Positions 1 through 8,654 are shown, counted from the first letter of the stretch. The stretch is 29,612 bases of DNA from an uncultured Clostridia bacterium (GCA_934463455.1 CAKSJU010000014.1:1-29612), one strand, 5' to 3'. Translations and numbers: made by a program. The notes: a model not told the origin generated them from the sequence alone.

Positions 1-1
1 C

Positions 2-77
2 GGACCATTAGCTCAGGTGGTAGAGCACTTGACTTTTAATCAAGTTGTCCGGGGTTCGAATCCCCGATGGTTCACCA
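2..77 (+). tRNA. tRNA-Lys (anticodon UUU)
   Basis: This is a complete cloverleaf. The acceptor stem GGACCAU (2-8) pairs with AUGGUUC (67-73) through six Watson-Crick pairs and one G-U. The D arm is GCUC/GAGC (11-14, 23-26). The anticodon stem CUUGA/UCAAG (28-32, 40-44) closes the loop CUUUUAA, with anticodon UUU at 35-37. The T arm CGGGG/CCCCG closes a UUCGAAU loop. The discriminator is A74 and CCA is encoded at 75-77. It is the only feature here that is clearly of host type. Its 3' end points at the lysis end of the prophage, which fits integration at the 3' end of a tRNA gene. Confidence 0.97.
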
Positions 78-117
78 TAGCAATATTATCCGAACTATTT
101 ATGTTTGCGATAATGTT

Positions 118-154
118 AAAACTCTGTGATAGATAATTATTGCAGAGTTTTTTT
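118..154 (+). terminator. Rho-independent terminator after tRNA-Lys
   Basis: The arms AAACTCTG (119-126) and CAGAGTTT (143-150) form a perfect 8-bp stem with a 16-nt loop. Including the end of the stem, seven T residues run from 148 to 154. It lies about 40 bp after the tRNA and would end its transcript. Confidence 0.8.
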
Positions 155-164
155 GTGTACAGAT

Positions 165-192
165 GAAAAAAAGGGCGGTGTAATACCGCCCT
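165..192 (-). terminator. Terminator of the prophage late/lysis operon
   Basis: AGGGCGGT (172-179) and ACCGCCCT (185-192) form a perfect GC-rich 8-bp stem with a 5-nt loop. Read on the minus strand it is followed by a T-run (171-166). It lies just past the endolysin stop codon and closes the leftward late transcript before it reaches the tRNA region. Confidence 0.85.
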
Positions 193-195
193 CAA

Positions 196-852
196 TTAAT
201 CATACAATCCTGCTCTGTCATTTATGACGAACTGCCTTAGGTCGCTGTCGGTCAAATGCAGACCGTTTTCATCGCCCTTTAATATTCCCTTATCAACAAG
301 CTTTTGCACGGTCGGTCGCGCCCATTCCGGCATATTTTTGTCGATATAGTTATATATCATCGGCTGTTCAAGTTTTGTTATCCTGTCTGCCAACCTGTCA
401 ATGATTCCGACAAGTTCATTAAATTTTACTCTTTCCTGCTGTGTCATAGGTTTATCCTCGCTTTCTTTCCAATCCGTATCAATCTCAAAATGTGGTGTAT
501 CGGCTTGCTTCCACGTGCCGCCCCATGTGATATTAAGTTCCTTTGCGATTTGTCCGCATGCCTTAAAAAATCCGCTGTCGGAGTATTCCTGCCCTTTTAC
601 ATCTTTACATATATCCCATGCCCTGCGGCTTGTATGACGGCTGTTTTTCGTCCATGTGACAATATTTCCTTTCCGTGTTCTTCCTTGCGCATAGAGCCAA
701 TTTTGCCGCTCCTGAGAACGATAGGTTTCGGTTATGCGAACTTTTAAGCCGTTCTCTTCGCACCTTTCGAGGAATAGCCTGCATGCTTTTTGAGCATTGG
801 GAGTAAGCTCTGATATATCCCGACAGGCGGTTGTGGTGTTACTCATAGTCAT
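196..852 (-). CDS. Endolysin, peptidase M15 family (D-Ala-D-Ala/L-Ala-D-Glu peptidase type)
   Basis: This is a 218-residue cell-wall peptidase that would cut peptide links in peptidoglycan at lysis. The M15 zinc triad is visible: His73 and Asp80 in SRHTSRRAWDI, and His121 in TPHFEID. The catalytic domain covers about residues 10-135. It is followed by an acidic linker and a C-terminal stretch of about 50 residues (EWARPTVQKLVDKGILKG and beyond) like the wall-binding tails of Clostridia phage lysins. There is no signal peptide, so release depends on the holin just upstream. The ATG at 852 is chosen because GAGGAG lies 7 nt before it. A TTG at 867 and an ATG at 846 are also in frame. It overlaps the holin gene by 14 nt and is the last gene of the operon. 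Confidence 0.9.
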   Translation of the reverse strand: MTMSNTTTACRDISELTPNAQKACRLFLERCEENGLKVRITETYRSQERQNWLYAQGRTRKGNIVTWTKNSRHTSRRAWDICKDVKGQEYSDSGFFKACGQIAKELNITWGGTWKQADTPHFEIDTDWKESEDKPMTQQERVKFNELVGIIDRLADRITKLEQPMIYNYIDKNMPEWARPTVQKLVDKGILKGDENGLHLTDSDLRQFVINDRAGLYD

Positions 853-1282
853 CACTCTTCTCCTCAACTGTGTTTTTTAACTTATTGAGTATCTTTTGAA
901 GCATTGGCGGAGCTGATTTTCCGCTGATTTTGGCGGTATTTTCAAGTATGGAAATCATCTCATTAATCATCAGCCATACAGTGACTATCATGCCTACAAA
1001 ATATGAAAGGTTTATATGTATTCCCGCTTGCGCCAGTCCAACATATATCAGATAGTCAACGCCCATTGCAACGCATATTACAACCAAATAGCACACTTTT
1101 TTAATAATTCCGATAATACCGATTTTGCTGTTTAATTCGCTTCTTATCCATGCCGCCGCTATTCCCGTGGCATAGTCCAAAACCATAAAGCACATCAGAA
1201 CCAATACCGGTATTGCTATCTTGTACATATACGCCGTTATTCCTGCTATAACAGTGCTTAATATAAATTTATAAAGTTTCAT
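839..1282 (-). CDS. Phage holin (toxin secretion/phage lysis holin family)
   Basis: This is a 147-residue membrane protein that would form the lysis pore and let the endolysin reach the wall. Hydrophobic segments lie at about residues 6-22, 24-45, 62-85 and 92-112. The charged C-terminal tail ends in EEKSDDYE, as usual for holins. DYATGIAAAW after the second segment matches the motif of the Holin_4_1/TcdE-like family as I know it. The start follows GAGGAGGT with good spacing. The gene overlaps the small protein gene upstream and the endolysin downstream, so all three are translationally coupled. Confidence 0.88.
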   Translation of the reverse strand: MKLYKFILSTVIAGITAYMYKIAIPVLVLMCFMVLDYATGIAAAWIRSELNSKIGIIGIIKKVCYLVVICVAMGVDYLIYVGLAQAGIHINLSYFVGMIVTVWLMINEMISILENTAKISGKSAPPMLQKILNKLKNTVEEKSDDYE

Positions 1283-1490
1283 CTTGTGTTACCTCCTCTG
1301 AATTTTCATTCTCTGTTTCTTCCGGCGATATATTCTTTGCATTAATAAGCTCTTGCAGCTCCGACAGGTCATTTTCTGTCAATACGCCTTTTTCGTAAAA
1401 GCCGTTTGCGTTGAATATAATCTGATAGTCTGCCATTTTTCCTACCGCATTTTTAAATCCCTGCATTAAAAATTCTCTGTAATTAAACAT
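1269..1490 (-). CDS. Small phage protein between tail fibre and holin, function unknown
   Basis: This encodes 73 residues. The first 50 look like a compact helical domain (GFKNAVGKMADYQIIFNANG). The last 20 are a strongly acidic, probably disordered tail. GGAGG precedes the ATG, and the start overlaps the fibre stop codon as TAATG. Its position, between the receptor-binding protein and the holin, is often held by XkdX-like or other short tail-associated proteins. I do not see a firm XkdX signature, so no function is assigned. Confidence 0.75.
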   Translation of the reverse strand: MFNYREFLMQGFKNAVGKMADYQIIFNANGFYEKGVLTENDLSELQELINAKNISPEETENENSEEVTQDETL

Positions 1491-3526
1491 TACACGTTCC
1501 CTCCTTGTGCTAATATTGCTGATTGTAGATTATCCAAAACCTTATTTATATCTTGATAGTATTTTACCTCCAGCTTGTACGGTTTCAGCGTGGTTTCGGC
1601 TTCTATTGTATTTTTTCCGCTGTCCGTTGTTTGTATCTCTCCGCTGACTGTTACATCGCTTGCTTCTCCTGCTGACGTATACTTTTTCTTTGCGGCAAGG
1701 TCAATATATGCCCCTGCTTCAAGAGGTGTATCAAGCGATATTACTGCTTTGCTCGGCTCGGAGTATGCTTCATATTCGGTTGCCGTTGTTCCTTCCTCAA
1801 CTTGCATACCGTCAAAGGAAATTGTATCTCCCGAAACTGTAGGATAATTATATAACCCGATTATACAGTACGGACATCCGCTCGGTACGGTAAATGTCAA
1901 ACTATCAGGATTTGCACTTTTTGAATATACACAATTTGTAATCTCACTGCTTTCGAATATTGCTGCTTCACTGCCTCTGAAACCTACCGTAAAGTTAATT
2001 TTCTTGGTTGCGCAATTATTTATAAGATTTTTAAAAGACAGTGTATATGTTGTCCCCTCTTTAAGCTTTCGTACAGCGTAAATTCCTCGGTATGTACTTA
2101 CATTTACATTGTTTGTGCTATATATTTTTTCGGAATTATCAACTATATATGGGTATCCGCTCTGGATAGACCCGTTATAATATATTCCACTGTCAACAGG
2201 CGGTATCAGATTTTTTGAATAACAGTTTATCGGGATTTTGTATTTATTGTCCGTACTGTCCAAATCACCCATACCTTTATTTACTTCATACGCTGTCGCC
2301 GTTGTTCCTTCTTCAATCTGTGGCTTAAATGTTACGGGTGTTTCTCCGCCAGCATCTTTAGAAATTAATATACGTACCCATAATCTTTGTATATTTTTTC
2401 CTTTTGAAAGTGTAGGTAAATCCAATATTCTGGAAGAAACCCCCGTATTCATTTCACTGACATAATTATTATCTTCATCATATAAAATGACTGAAAGAAA
2501 CATCTCTGACGATATATCACCTGTTGATACTGTATATTTTTTTGTCATATCTATATCACCGTTTGCAGGATAAAAATTACATAAGTCCACCGCACACGCC
2601 AAGCTCGCTGTTCCCGTTGCTGTTATCGTTCCGTCTCCGTTATCGGCATAGTGAATTCCCAAACGGTCTATCGTTCCATTTTTTTCAATCCCTGTATACG
2701 GATACGGTATCAGATTTTTGCCTCCGTAAACATTAAGCTTTATCGGTTTTTCTCCCGCCAATTGGTCGGTTAGTGTTATCGGATAGCCTGTGACATTTTT
2801 TGACGGTATGGATTTAAGCTTATCGGCTTTATTGGCAACCTTGTTATCCAAATCGGCAGATATTGCAGCTTGGTCAGTTTCCGTCCAGTAGTCCGTGCCT
2901 CTTATGGGGGTATATCCGTCATCACCTTTTACACCTTGAATGCCCTGTATTCCTTGGTCTCCTTTTTCGCCTTGAATGCCCTGTATTCCTTGGTCGCCCT
3001 TTTCGCCTTTTTCTCCGGTGTCGCCCTTTTCGCCTTGAACTCCCTGCAAACCTTGCAAACCGCGCTCACCTTGTATACCCTGCTCGCCTTGAATACCTTG
3101 TATACCCTGTTCACCCTGTATGCCTTGCTCGCCGCGGTCTCCTTTATCGCCTTTATCACCCTTTGCGCCAACCGAATTTACTCCGCTGTCAACGTATTTT
3201 TGGGTTTTCGGGTCGTATACATACCAATGATTGTCCGATTTGTTTATGTAGGGGATTACATTGTCCACCGCCTTTGCGACTTGATTTAAATATTCCTCCC
3301 AAAGGTCGGGTGTGGGTGTCTCGGGAGTGTCACCCTCTTTATATGCTCCGGTACTTACAAGAGCCGTAACGGGATTTGTCGATATTCGCAAATAATCCGT
3401 CTCGCTCCCGTTTGTGCCGAATACACCGATTGCAATATTGCCGCTTTCCTGCAATACTTCTTTCGGAATAAAGCAGCTGCCGTCTTTGATTTCAACAGTA
3501 TATGCCTTATCCTTTTTGGAAAACAC
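1490..3526 (-). CDS. Tail fibre / receptor-binding protein with collagen-like repeats (5' end separated by a stop codon)
   Basis: This encodes 678 residues from a GTG at 3526. Residues 1-95 continue a BppU-like N-terminal tail-attachment domain (IAIGVFGTNG, LRISTN). Residues about 119-206 are uninterrupted Gly-X-Y triplets rich in GEKGDQGIQG, the collagen-like shaft of many Firmicutes fibres. The rest holds two beta-rich modules, each ending in EEGTTAT followed by YE, likely carbohydrate-binding, and a C-terminal domain ending in LQSAILAQGGNV. The GTG has no well-placed ribosome site. The frame stays coherent further upstream through a TAA to a well-served ATG at 3658. The fibre should sit at the tail tip and set host range. 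It could be expressed by reinitiation, by readthrough, or not at all. Confidence 0.85.
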   Translation of the reverse strand: MFSKKDKAYTVEIKDGSCFIPKEVLQESGNIAIGVFGTNGSETDYLRISTNPVTALVSTGAYKEGDTPETPTPDLWEEYLNQVAKAVDNVIPYINKSDNHWYVYDPKTQKYVDSGVNSVGAKGDKGDKGDRGEQGIQGEQGIQGIQGEQGIQGERGLQGLQGVQGEKGDTGEKGEKGDQGIQGIQGEKGDQGIQGIQGVKGDDGYTPIRGTDYWTETDQAAISADLDNKVANKADKLKSIPSKNVTGYPITLTDQLAGEKPIKLNVYGGKNLIPYPYTGIEKNGTIDRLGIHYADNGDGTITATGTASLACAVDLCNFYPANGDIDMTKKYTVSTGDISSEMFLSVILYDEDNNYVSEMNTGVSSRILDLPTLSKGKNIQRLWVRILISKDAGGETPVTFKPQIEEGTTATAYEVNKGMGDLDSTDNKYKIPINCYSKNLIPPVDSGIYYNGSIQSGYPYIVDNSEKIYSTNNVNVSTYRGIYAVRKLKEGTTYTLSFKNLINNCATKKINFTVGFRGSEAAIFESSEITNCVYSKSANPDSLTFTVPSGCPYCIIGLYNYPTVSGDTISFDGMQVEEGTTATEYEAYSEPSKAVISLDTPLEAGAYIDLAAKKKYTSAGEASDVTVSGEIQTTDSGKNTIEAETTLKPYKLEVKYYQDINKVLDNLQSAILAQGGNV

Positions 3527-3535
3527 AGCATACTT

Positions 3536-3658
3536 TTAAAGCCCCTGCCACTCATCCGAGAAGGTGAACTCGCATTTGTAATAATTCACATTCCCGCTTA
3601 TCGCCGCCGATATGTCCGATGTAAGCCGGTCACATTCGGCTGTGAATTTTATATCCAT
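3536..3658 (-). CDS. Separated N-terminal fragment of the tail fibre gene (40 codons, then TAA)
   Basis: The ATG at 3658 has a strong GAGGAGGAAT ribosome site and begins 2 nt after the stop of the upstream tail gene, exactly where the fibre gene should start. It encodes 40 residues (MDIKFTAECDRL, then CEFTFSDEWQGL) that match the conserved start of BppU-like Clostridia fibre proteins. Codon 41 is TAA (3536-3538). The same frame then continues as KYAVFSKKDK straight into the 678-residue fibre. The full gene would therefore be 3658-1490, 722 codons plus the one read as stop. This is a nonsense codon, not a frameshift. Confidence 0.8.
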   Translation of the reverse strand: MDIKFTAECDRLTSDISAAISGNVNYYKCEFTFSDEWQGL

Positions 3659-3660
3659 TG

Positions 3661-5370
3661 TTATTCCTCCTCTGTTCCTTCAAATTCTGTTTCAATAATA
3701 CGTACCGTAATATTTTCTTTGAAACTTCCGTCAAATGTCAATTCAGATGATAAAATCAAACCCTTTTTATATGTATTAACATCATTGTCATCCGTCAGTG
3801 ATACCATTACATAATCCCCGACATCTCTTGCCGGGTCGCCGCGGACCGTTATATCATACATTTTTCGGTTTTTAAAATATAGAGACACTTTTTCGGGCTT
3901 ATATAAATTTGCAACATCATTTTCAACATCACAAATCTCTCCTGTTTCGTTTATAGAATAATCGGTTGTGGTAAATCCTGATTGTATATCTAAAGTCCAC
4001 AATTCTACGTCATCCGCTGTCTGTGTATCCAAGCTTACTGTATATCGTTTATCTGCAATTTCTTTTGTTATTTCTTGTATTCCATGTGTGTTTGTTTTAA
4101 CGTGATGAATACGTTCTTTTGAAAAATCAATATTTTCAATTTTGAAAGATTGTAATTTATTGTTTGGAGTTTTACAATAATAATTTGCAATACTGCAATT
4201 GCTTATATCGTACGCTTTTATTCTTACAATTCTTACTTTCTTCGAAATATTTAATTTTTGTTTTTCCAGACAGTTTAATAGCAATATGTTCCCTGATGCC
4301 GTATTTGACGAATTATCTTCAATGACTACCACATCATTTCGATTTATTATACATTTCTGCAAAGACGCATTTATCGTTTTCTGAAAAGTATCAATTCTTT
4401 TTCCACTGGGAGAAGTAACCAATGATGACATATTTTCATATACCGTATTTGCGATTATTCCAATATTCCATGCCGATTTTATATCTGCCAATATAGTTCC
4501 GAATTTCACATTCGGTATATCTCCGTCCATGTCATAATACATCAGTTCTGATTTTTGCGCCGGGTATTGTTGATATACAAGTGTATTTTCTGTCGGAGTA
4601 TAACTACCGTCATCATCTATTAATGTCAATGAACAATCACCTGTTATTGTGAGTATATCATCCTCATTTTGAACATCTTTTGTATAAAAAATTCCACCTT
4701 GAATAATTTCTGCCCCTGTTTCAAATACATATCCATATTTAACGCATATTTTTATTCGCTCATTTGTATAGTCTTCGTAAAAAGGCGTATAAAAATCATC
4801 ATAATTAAATAAATCAATTTGAATGCTATTGGTCGGAAGTTCAAAACTCATAGGGTCATATGACCGCGAATGAACACATGATTTTATTCGGTCAATAGGA
4901 ATTGTTATATTTTTTCCAAACGAAACTGACTTTATTTTTACAATTTCATTGTCATTAAACCATTTCGTTATGCACATTTGATATGATACACACCCTTCCG
5001 GGATAGGAAAGGATATGATTGTGCTGTTATCCGAGTAGTGCTCTATGCTTTGAGTGTTTATTGTAATTGTGTTTTCGTAATTTACATTGCTTTTTGTAGA
5101 AGATGTTTCCAATTCTAAATATATTGTTCTGTAAACTGCTTCCGTAAAGGTAAATATCAATTTTGGCGGCGTTTCTGCCGATTGCAAAGAACTCATGACA
5201 CTGTCTGATATATAAAAATAGTCATCACTTTGCGCACCGGATTGACGTTCAACTGTATAGCCTGTTGTATATTTTGTATTATCGCTTCCCAACTCAATAT
5301 TTACAAATCCCCGTTTCCTTACAATTGCCTTTTGATTATTTTTCCATTCTTGACTTACTTCTACCGCCAT
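3661..5370 (-). CDS. Tail tip / baseplate hub protein (Tal-like position)
   Basis: This 569-residue, largely beta-strand protein lies between a short distal tail protein and the fibre, the place of the tail-associated hub (Tal) in Gram-positive siphophages. Segments such as SIQIDLFNYDDFYTPFYED and ERIKICVKYGYV, and a C-terminal GDPARDVGDYVMV with FDGSFKENITVRI, resemble gp27-like hub barrels. No peptidase or lytic motif is visible. The ATG at 5370 is chosen because GGAGG lies 7 nt before it; an in-frame start 30 bases further up lacks a site. The hub role is inferred from order and fold hints. Confidence 0.7.
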   Translation of the reverse strand: MAVEVSQEWKNNQKAIVRKRGFVNIELGSDNTKYTTGYTVERQSGAQSDDYFYISDSVMSSLQSAETPPKLIFTFTEAVYRTIYLELETSSTKSNVNYENTITINTQSIEHYSDNSTIISFPIPEGCVSYQMCITKWFNDNEIVKIKSVSFGKNITIPIDRIKSCVHSRSYDPMSFELPTNSIQIDLFNYDDFYTPFYEDYTNERIKICVKYGYVFETGAEIIQGGIFYTKDVQNEDDILTITGDCSLTLIDDDGSYTPTENTLVYQQYPAQKSELMYYDMDGDIPNVKFGTILADIKSAWNIGIIANTVYENMSSLVTSPSGKRIDTFQKTINASLQKCIINRNDVVVIEDNSSNTASGNILLLNCLEKQKLNISKKVRIVRIKAYDISNCSIANYYCKTPNNKLQSFKIENIDFSKERIHHVKTNTHGIQEITKEIADKRYTVSLDTQTADDVELWTLDIQSGFTTTDYSINETGEICDVENDVANLYKPEKVSLYFKNRKMYDITVRGDPARDVGDYVMVSLTDDNDVNTYKKGLILSSELTFDGSFKENITVRIIETEFEGTEEE

Positions 5371-5372
5371 GT

Positions 5373-5747
5373 CTATACCTCCACTAAACTTAGCGAACAA
5401 TCAGACCAACCTCTGGGGCTTCCGTCAGGGTTGAGATTAACCAACCCCGACTTTCTGTCCGACACATACATAGACCGAGTTTCATATGCGTTTGCGCACT
5501 GGTCGAAATACCTAACCGTATTTATAAAACTGCCACCGTATTTTGGATTAAACAACTTCAAAATCGTGCTCCATTCTGCACAGGTACAGTAATTCCACGT
5601 CATTTCCACTTTTGCGACATCAGTACGTATAACATCAAAAACACCCTTACCTTGTACATTTCGCCCATCGTCAACTATATCAGCAGTCAAGGCATTATAC
5701 CCGCTCGGAGTTTTTAACGCTATGCCGCTCACTGTTACCAATGCCAT
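5373..5747 (-). CDS. Small tail protein, DUF6711-like
   Basis: This encodes 124 residues and starts after GGAGGTAGGTAAAA. The pattern (N-terminal VSGIALKTPSGYN, central VEMTWNYCTCAEWSTIL, late MYVSDRKSG, terminal WSDCSLSLVEV) matches what I recall of the DUF6711 tail family in Clostridia phages. It lies between the tape measure and the hub protein, where a distal tail protein (Dit) would sit, though it is shorter than classic Dit. It probably forms or caps the tail-tip ring. The family call is from memory. Confidence 0.75.
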   Translation of the reverse strand: MALVTVSGIALKTPSGYNALTADIVDDGRNVQGKGVFDVIRTDVAKVEMTWNYCTCAEWSTILKLFNPKYGGSFINTVRYFDQCANAYETRSMYVSDRKSGLVNLNPDGSPRGWSDCSLSLVEV

Positions 5748-5749
5748 TT

Positions 5750-8296
5750 TTACCTACCTCCAAATGAAAAATTCTTGCTTATTGTTGTGCCTTTTCTTTT
5801 CCTTGCATTATCGACAATATAAACAAGGTCATCACCTTTTATTCTGAATGTACCGCTTATATCTTTGCTTTCTCCATTACCCATAACACTTGACACTGCT
5901 TTTGCAACGCCTGTTGATACCGCCGAAACAATTTGACTGTTATTTGCAACTGCTGTTTTTCCATTAATTGAGCCTACCATTTCGGGACCTGCTTCACGCG
6001 CGACAAAAAGCTCACCCATTCGAGGAAAACCACCGGAAGCAAAGCCTTCTATATTTACGTCAGATAAGTTAAAACCAACATGACCGCCGCCCAAAAAATC
6101 AGGCAAATCAAAACTTATTTTATTAAGTAATCCAATAACTGAATTTACCATGTTTTCAAATGTATCAATCACTGCATTTGCCGCTGATTTAAAACCGTTT
6201 TTTATACCATCTGTAACGCCGGATAGTATTCCGCTCCATTTCTCAGTAGTAAACCACGGCTTTACATTATTTTCAAACCATGCTGAAATTCCGTTTTCAC
6301 CATTCCACCAATCCGTGATTGAATTCCAGCCGTTGCTCCATGCTGATTTTACATCTGTCCATAAATTACTCCACTTTTCAGTAGTAAACCAAGGGGAAAC
6401 ATTTTCACCCCACCATTGCCCCAAAGTGCTGTCATTCCACCATTTTTTTATATCATTCCAACCGTTTGACCACCAATTCTTTGTATCATTCCAAACAGCA
6501 GACCACTTTTCGGATGTAAACCATGGGGAGACACTTTCGCTCCACCACTGCACTAAAGCGCTGTTATTCCACCATTCTCCTATAGCACTCCAGCCGGTTT
6601 CCCATGCAGTTTTTGCATCATTCCAAAGGCTACTCCATTTTTCAGCCGTAAACCACGGAGTAACATTATTGCTCCAAAAATCAGCAATTGCACCTCCAAT
6701 TCCTTGAAGGGATGATTTGATGTCATCAACCATATCCGCACCTAACAACGCGGTGAGTCTTGCTTCATTTTGCTCACAAAAACCCTTGAAATATAATCCT
6801 GTGCCATCCATTACCCCTTTAAGGTCACCGCCAAGAACAGATGATATTATTTTTACACCCCCGGATATTCTGTCGACAAAACCGGTGGTCCATCCGATAC
6901 CCGCTTCGGTCACATTCGTAACTAAAGCTTTTGCATATCCTTTTACCTTTTCATTTTTTATTAATCCGTTGACATTCTCTTTTAATCCGTTTGCCGCCTC
7001 ACCAAAACGAGATAATTTTTCTTTTACTTCCGGTTGATTTATTATTTCGCTGGTACTTTCTTTTACATTCTCGGCAAATTCCCGAATTTTTTCTCCTGCC
7101 TTTTCTGTCTTACTTGTATCAATATCCATACTAAAATTGGGTTTAATTCCGCTTACATCACTGTCTTTTTGTTTTGAAATAATATTCAGTTCATCAAATC
7201 CCATAACCGCATTAGCGGCTTTTTTTGATTCTTCTTTCAAGTTGTCCACTTGATTATTCAGCCTTTCTGCCGCAGCTTGCGACTGTTTGTATGTCTGCCC
7301 GAAAATAGCCGATATAAATGCCGCTATCTGTGCCGTAGCTTTTGCAAGCCAATTAATCATACTTTGCAACGCCGGGGTTACTGCTGAAAATATAGGTTGA
7401 AAAGCCGTCAATAAATTTCCCTTTACTTTAGCAAGTGAAGATGTTAATTGACTGTTTGTCTTTACAACATATGACATATATTCTCGTAATTTCGTAAAAC
7501 TTTGACTTACCGCATTGAATACAAGTGCGCCGAGAATTATACTCTTTAAGCGTTTCATTGTTGCAGACATTTTTTGAAATATTCCGCTGCTTGCCTTTTG
7601 CGCCGATTGTTTTAAACCGGAAAAAGATTTTTCACCGCTTGCTCCGGCTTCTGTCATTTTTCCTTTTGTGATTTCAGCTTCATTTTTTAGTCTTTGCATT
7701 TTATCCGTTGCTAAATCAAGCTTTTTTGCAAGTTCCTGTGCTTCTTCACTTTGACTTGGATTAAGCTTTGCTTCTGACAGTGATTTTTTTAACTGTTCCG
7801 CTTTTGCACGAAGTTTTTCAATCAAATTTTCACTTTGAGATAATTCATTCTGCAAACTGCTTATTTTTCCCTTTGTTTCGGGTGTATAATCTCCTCCGGC
7901 TTGTTTTTCCAAATCAGCATCCGCTTTTAGTGCGTCCATAGCTTGACCGAGAGATATATTTTTCTCGACAGCCTTGTCAAGCTCTTTTGTGACTTTTTCA
8001 AGCTCTTTTTTCATTGCCGCGACTTTTTTAGGCTCCGTTTCGCCGGATGTCAAGCTTTCGTATTTTTGTCGCAGTTTATCAATTTCAATTTGCTGTTTTT
8101 TAATACTTTCAATCTGACGTGCATATTTTTGATTAAGATTATCCATGCCTTTTCCGGTAAAGCTTGATTTAAGCTTATTTCGGGTCATATCAAGCATTTT
8201 ATTCATCCCGCCGAGCTGTTGTTTTGCATTTTTGACACTTTCCCGAAGTCCTTTAGTTTCCGCCGATATGATTACTTTCAGTTTTTCCAACGTCAT
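5750..8296 (-). CDS. Tail tape measure protein
   Basis: This 848-residue protein sets tail length and is ejected with the DNA. The N-terminal third is coiled coil (IESIKKQQIEIDKLRQKYE and Lys/Glu-rich heptads). Next come hydrophobic segments (LKSIILGALVFNAV; the ATAQIAAFISAIFG stretch), and then a block of Trp-rich 44-residue repeats at about residues 540-690. The C-terminal part has GGHVGFN, FASGGFPRMGELFVAREAGPE and MVGSINGKTAVANN, typical of siphophage tape measures. The ATG at 8296 is preferred because AAAGGAGGT lies upstream at an 11-nt spacing. The gene overlaps the frameshifted chaperone gene, the usual arrangement. Confidence 0.95.
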   Translation of the reverse strand: MTLEKLKVIISAETKGLRESVKNAKQQLGGMNKMLDMTRNKLKSSFTGKGMDNLNQKYARQIESIKKQQIEIDKLRQKYESLTSGETEPKKVAAMKKELEKVTKELDKAVEKNISLGQAMDALKADADLEKQAGGDYTPETKGKISSLQNELSQSENLIEKLRAKAEQLKKSLSEAKLNPSQSEEAQELAKKLDLATDKMQRLKNEAEITKGKMTEAGASGEKSFSGLKQSAQKASSGIFQKMSATMKRLKSIILGALVFNAVSQSFTKLREYMSYVVKTNSQLTSSLAKVKGNLLTAFQPIFSAVTPALQSMINWLAKATAQIAAFISAIFGQTYKQSQAAAERLNNQVDNLKEESKKAANAVMGFDELNIISKQKDSDVSGIKPNFSMDIDTSKTEKAGEKIREFAENVKESTSEIINQPEVKEKLSRFGEAANGLKENVNGLIKNEKVKGYAKALVTNVTEAGIGWTTGFVDRISGGVKIISSVLGGDLKGVMDGTGLYFKGFCEQNEARLTALLGADMVDDIKSSLQGIGGAIADFWSNNVTPWFTAEKWSSLWNDAKTAWETGWSAIGEWWNNSALVQWWSESVSPWFTSEKWSAVWNDTKNWWSNGWNDIKKWWNDSTLGQWWGENVSPWFTTEKWSNLWTDVKSAWSNGWNSITDWWNGENGISAWFENNVKPWFTTEKWSGILSGVTDGIKNGFKSAANAVIDTFENMVNSVIGLLNKISFDLPDFLGGGHVGFNLSDVNIEGFASGGFPRMGELFVAREAGPEMVGSINGKTAVANNSQIVSAVSTGVAKAVSSVMGNGESKDISGTFRIKGDDLVYIVDNARKRKGTTISKNFSFGGR
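6230..6670 (-). repeat. Trp-rich 44-residue (about 132-bp) repeats in the tape measure gene
   Basis: Four consecutive copies begin V-(T/S/K)-P-W-F-T-(A/S/T)-E-K-W-S, near 6660, 6527, 6393 and 6257. The first three continue through W-N-D, a WW pair and QWW or AWF. The fourth diverges after its first dozen residues. The spacing matches 132 bp. DNA identity is moderate, so this is protein-level repetition, probably copies along the tail tube. Confidence 0.85.
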
Positions 8297-8654
8297 TTTT
8301 TTTTGCACCTCCTTTGTTATGTGCCGCAGCATAATTCAATAATCGTTGTTTTACTTGATTTATTTTAGCTTGCTTATTTTCCTCTTTAAACAATGCGGGA
8401 TATGATTCATATAATCCGACTTCTTTTCCGTCAAGCAGTTTCCCGAGCATACCTATAAAAGCATGGTCCATTATAGCTCGCTGTTTTTGTGCCAACATCA
8501 CCGAGTTTTTATACGCTGTCAATACTGCGGTAATTTCGCGCCATGTCATATTCCAATAGTCAAATATTGAAATTCCTGCTTGTAGTGCTGCCGGTAATGA
8601 TTTCTCAAATAATTCCCTTAATGTTTTCGGGGGATTATTTTCCCCCTCTATTCG
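8253..8654 (-). CDS. Tail assembly chaperone, frameshift extension (T part of G-T)
   Basis: This frame is reached by a -1 shift at 8654-8660. It gives 133 codons to the stop at 8253, and a fusion of about 250 residues with the upstream gene. The frame is open without a stop from the slip site, through KRIEGENNPPKTLRELFEKS, and then MTWREITAVLTAYKNSVMLA. An internal ATG at 8549 exists but has no ribosome site, so the protein is probably made mainly as the fusion. As in lambda gpG/gpGT, the long form should bind tape measure and tail tube subunits during assembly. Its end overlaps the tape measure start. Confidence 0.85.
   Translation of the reverse strand, partial: RIEGENNPPKTLRELFEKSLPAALQAGISIFDYWNMTWREITAVLTAYKNSVMLAQKQRAIMDHAFIGMLGKLLDGKEVGLYESYPALFKEENKQAKINQVKQRLLNYAAAHNKGGAKKNDVGKTESNHIGGN

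Noticed and set aside
304..747. Plus-strand open frame opposite the endolysin gene
   Set aside because: No ribosome site, no recognisable protein; the minus strand has a clear M15 endolysin.
2863..3369. Long plus-strand open frames opposite the collagen-like region
   Set aside because: They arise from the regular Gly-X-Y codons on the other strand, lack ribosome sites, and have low-complexity sequence.
3530..3545. A CTTTAAAAG string that could be a -1 slippery site at the fibre stop codon
   Set aside because: The continuing fibre frame is the same zero frame, so a -1 shift would leave it; this is a stop codon, not a frameshift.
8549..8551. Independent start of the second chaperone gene at the ATG 8549
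   Set aside because: No ribosome site precedes it, and the -1 frame is open back to a canonical slippery site, so the fusion is preferred.
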